17,497 nt of DNA from NCBI GenBank assembly GCA_963974475.1, contig CAXBCR010000040.1, positions 1 to 17,497 on the forward strand, written 5' to 3'. Position 1 is the first letter of the stretch. Every line of letters starts with the position of its first letter. Made by a program: the position numbers and the translations under genes. Of this stretch, positions 15,690 to 17,497 are shown piece after piece. The notes under the pieces are model-generated. The model searched no databases. It saw nothing but the letters and a program-made list of their open reading frames with translations, and was not told where the DNA came from. This DNA comes from CAJXZP01 sp963974475. GTDB taxonomy: Bacteria > Bacteroidota > Bacteroidia > Flavobacteriales_G > Salibacteraceae.

Positions 15690-17129
15690 CTATCGTTTCC
15701 GTTGTTTCCTTGGTTTATGTGAACCCGGTGCGCTACAATCACTAAAGTGCCAGTCGTATTCTCCTAAACCACGTTGTTTACAAGGTTTGTTTATGTATAT
15801 AGGTATCTTCAAATGAGTATAAACACCAAATCTGGATACATCTGTATTAATGATATAAGGGAAAATATTATCGGTTCCTAAAGTTAAATACCAAAATCTA
15901 AAAGCTAGGCCTAGTCCTGGTTTCCAAATAGTATTGATGGATAGCGGTGCGGATATTCCAAACCGCTTCCCTTCAAATCTTGGCGTTATGGCTAACATAC
16001 TAATCCGCTCTGGCCCAAATGATTTTTTAAGAGGTACTCCGTAAACTAATGTAGTGTTAACAAACATTCCTTTCCCAAAATTGTAGTCAAACTGGAACGA
16101 AAATGAAAGTGGAAGCTTGGCGAAATATGTTGATTTTGAGTCTGTAGTACCGTTCGAAAAAATGGCGTCCATTCGCGTGATTACCGATTCAATATCTTTG
16201 GATACTAGTTCAGCGTAATTTGGCCATTCTCCTGATGCATTTTGAACAGTTCTATTGTGCGAACCCTTAAATTTAATGGCTCCAATATCCAATATAGAAA
16301 ATCCCAATCGGTAAACGTAATCAACGTATTTGCAATTACTTTGTGGAGAATGGGGCTTGTAATAACGAGAAGGCGATACTTTCTTTTCCAAAGTAAACCC
16401 TATATCAGCGCCATATCCTACCCCTGGATGAAACCCAATTTTAGAGCCACCGTATCTTCCGGTGTAATTGTTGACGTATGCGTTGCTGGAATCTGCCATG
16501 GTATAGTTGAAGTTATCCACTAAAAAATCGATTCCACCTATTCCCAATAAGTATTTAAAATTTACCCCTACATTAACGATAAGGTTTCCCTTCTGATGTA
16601 AAATCATTCCACCGTTAACGCCAAATTCAAGAAAGCTGATTGCCTTAGTTCTATAGTTGTCTCCATTTAAAGGTTTGCCGTAATAGTCCGGTATTTGTAG
16701 TCCGTCAACCAAACCTCTTGTAAATTCTTTAGGTAGGTTTCTTCCTACAGCATAGTTTCTAAATGCTGTACTGACTCCAACTGAAAATTTACCTATGCTC
16801 GCATTAACGGCTGGACCTAGAATAATCATCTCCACTTGACCATCAACTTTTGTAGCAGCGGAGTTGAATTTTAACTCTTTTGGAAATTTACCGGTTAAGG
16901 GAGAGAATTCATCCGCAGCTAGGTACGCTCCATTAGTTGCTCCGAAAAAATATAGTCCGCCTAATTGTACATCAAGCCACGGAAGTGGGTCAACAGCTAA
17001 AGCTGGATTAATACGGATTCCTTCGGTAACGTTTATGTTATCGTGTGCAACCCCCATCTGCATTTGAGAAAATCCCATTGCCTGATAAAGAACTGCAAAA
17101 CAAAATAGTGATAGCCTTTTAAATTTCAT
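15690..17129 (-). CDS. Outer-membrane beta-barrel protein, DUF5723-like, with basic C-terminal tail
   Basis: With the ATG at 17129 the protein has 479 residues and starts with a signal peptide (MKFKRLSLFCFAVLYQAMGFSQ). An in-frame ATG at 17162 would add 11 residues before this signal and lies upstream of the -7 element at 17148-17155, so I reject it. The mature part begins with INPAL-type residues (GIRINPALAVDP), seen in several Bacteroidota barrel families. It continues with alternating strands rich in Gly and aromatic residues (LGGLYFFG, VNFKYLLGIGG, FWYLTLGTDNIFPY). The layout resembles DUF5723/PorP-type outer-membrane proteins, but the assignment is tentative. After the last strand is a tail of about 30 residues with two Cys and a very basic end (KPRKQRKR), unusual for a barrel. 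Confidence 0.75.
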   Translation of the reverse strand: MKFKRLSLFCFAVLYQAMGFSQMQMGVAHDNINVTEGIRINPALAVDPLPWLDVQLGGLYFFGATNGAYLAADEFSPLTGKFPKELKFNSAATKVDGQVEMIILGPAVNASIGKFSVGVSTAFRNYAVGRNLPKEFTRGLVDGLQIPDYYGKPLNGDNYRTKAISFLEFGVNGGMILHQKGNLIVNVGVNFKYLLGIGGIDFLVDNFNYTMADSSNAYVNNYTGRYGGSKIGFHPGVGYGADIGFTLEKKVSPSRYYKPHSPQSNCKYVDYVYRLGFSILDIGAIKFKGSHNRTVQNASGEWPNYAELVSKDIESVITRMDAIFSNGTTDSKSTYFAKLPLSFSFQFDYNFGKGMFVNTTLVYGVPLKKSFGPERISMLAITPRFEGKRFGISAPLSINTIWKPGLGLAFRFWYLTLGTDNIFPYIINTDVSRFGVYTHLKIPIYINKPCKQRGLGEYDWHFSDCSAPGSHKPRKQRKR

Positions 17130-17147
17130 TGGGGAGACTTGAATAAA

Positions 17148-17155
17148 CAAATTTA
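17148..17155 (-). promoter_or_regulatory. Bacteroidota -7 promoter element (TAAATTTG) of the barrel gene
   Basis: Read on the minus strand, 17155-17148 is TAAATTTG, an exact match to TAnnTTTG. It lies 18 bp before the ATG at 17129, leaving a leader of roughly ten bases. No perfect TTTG -33 element is seen at the usual spacing. The site decides the start codon of the barrel gene. Confidence 0.5.
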
Positions 17156-17162
17156 AATTCAA

Positions 17163-17497
17163 TTTAGAAACTTTACATGTACTAGATGGTCAAATGCTTT
17201 TAGATTTAGCCATTTAAATGTTGAAAAGTGATCGTTTTTGTTTCTATTATCAAAACGAATATCTATCGCATAATCTATTTGGTATTGGTAGTACTGGTTA
17301 AGGGGTTTTAGTAATAATAAAAATGGCGATTAAATGATGTTTTAACCCAAGAGCCTTCAAAAATAATCGTTCAAACGAAAAAAAAGGTCCTATATATAAA
17401 GGGATGTAGGGTAATAGATGTAAATTGAAAACAGGATTAGCTAAAAACGGCAAAAAAATAGTATGTATAAAGGTCAGGCTGTGAGAGTTAAGAAACG
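17163..17497. other. Intergenic stretch at the right edge of the window
   Basis: This AT-rich 335-bp stretch holds no frame that looks like a protein, no strong hairpin with a T-run and no RNA gene that I recognise. An ATG at 17463 opens a plus-strand frame (MYKGQAVRVKK) that runs off the edge. It could be the start of the next gene, but eleven codons are too few to judge. Confidence 0.5.

Noticed and set aside
17127..17162. Upstream start at 17162 for the barrel protein
   Set aside because: The extra 11 residues precede a normal signal peptide, and the codon lies upstream of an exact -7 promoter match at 17148-17155.

Overview
The window looks like chromosomal DNA from a Bacteroidota bacterium, most likely a member of the Flavobacteriales. 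The evidence is an AT-rich sequence, start codons without Shine-Dalgarno sites, two exact matches to the Bacteroidota -7 promoter motif TAnnTTTG, SprB-type repeats with a type IX secretion (T9SS) C-terminal sorting domain, and DUF3078 and DUF349 proteins. No RNA gene, CRISPR array, insertion sequence or phage gene is visible.

Left part (1-5112): two terminator hairpins (about 38-124) close off an unseen gene to the left and the minus-strand gene for a fused E1 alpha/beta 2-oxoacid dehydrogenase (183-2276). Upstream of that gene are DUF3078 (2394-3332) and a DUF349 repeat protein (3347-5047), 14 bp apart and probably one operon, which ends at a hairpin at 2341-2375.

Phenylacetate (paa) genes occur in two blocks. 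On the minus strand are bifunctional paaZ (5980-8025) and a crotonase-family gene (5113-5886). On the plus strand, about 5.7 kb away, are paaG (13707-14486) and paaH (14525-15679). PaaG makes oxepin-CoA, PaaZ opens and oxidises the ring, and PaaH carries out the last dehydrogenation of the beta-oxidation phase. The crotonase may serve as the hydratase. paaABCDE, paaJ and paaK are not in the window.

Between the two paa blocks lie a 578-bp gap with a 41-codon remnant resembling the start of a DUF2971 protein, a lipoprotein-type prolyl oligopeptidase (8604-10763), a secreted CXXCH/SprB-repeat protein whose frame breaks before its T9SS sorting domain (10862-12227), and a minus-strand pair of a small outer-membrane protein and an SDR dehydrogenase (12243-13588). 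A larger outer-membrane beta-barrel gene (15690-17129, minus) follows paaH. The last 335 bp hold no clear gene.

Most of the window is ordinary housekeeping and catabolic sequence, and I found no convincing new system. The points most worth checking are the frame break in the T9SS protein, the crotonase lacking one of the two classical catalytic glutamates, and the DUF2971-like remnant.
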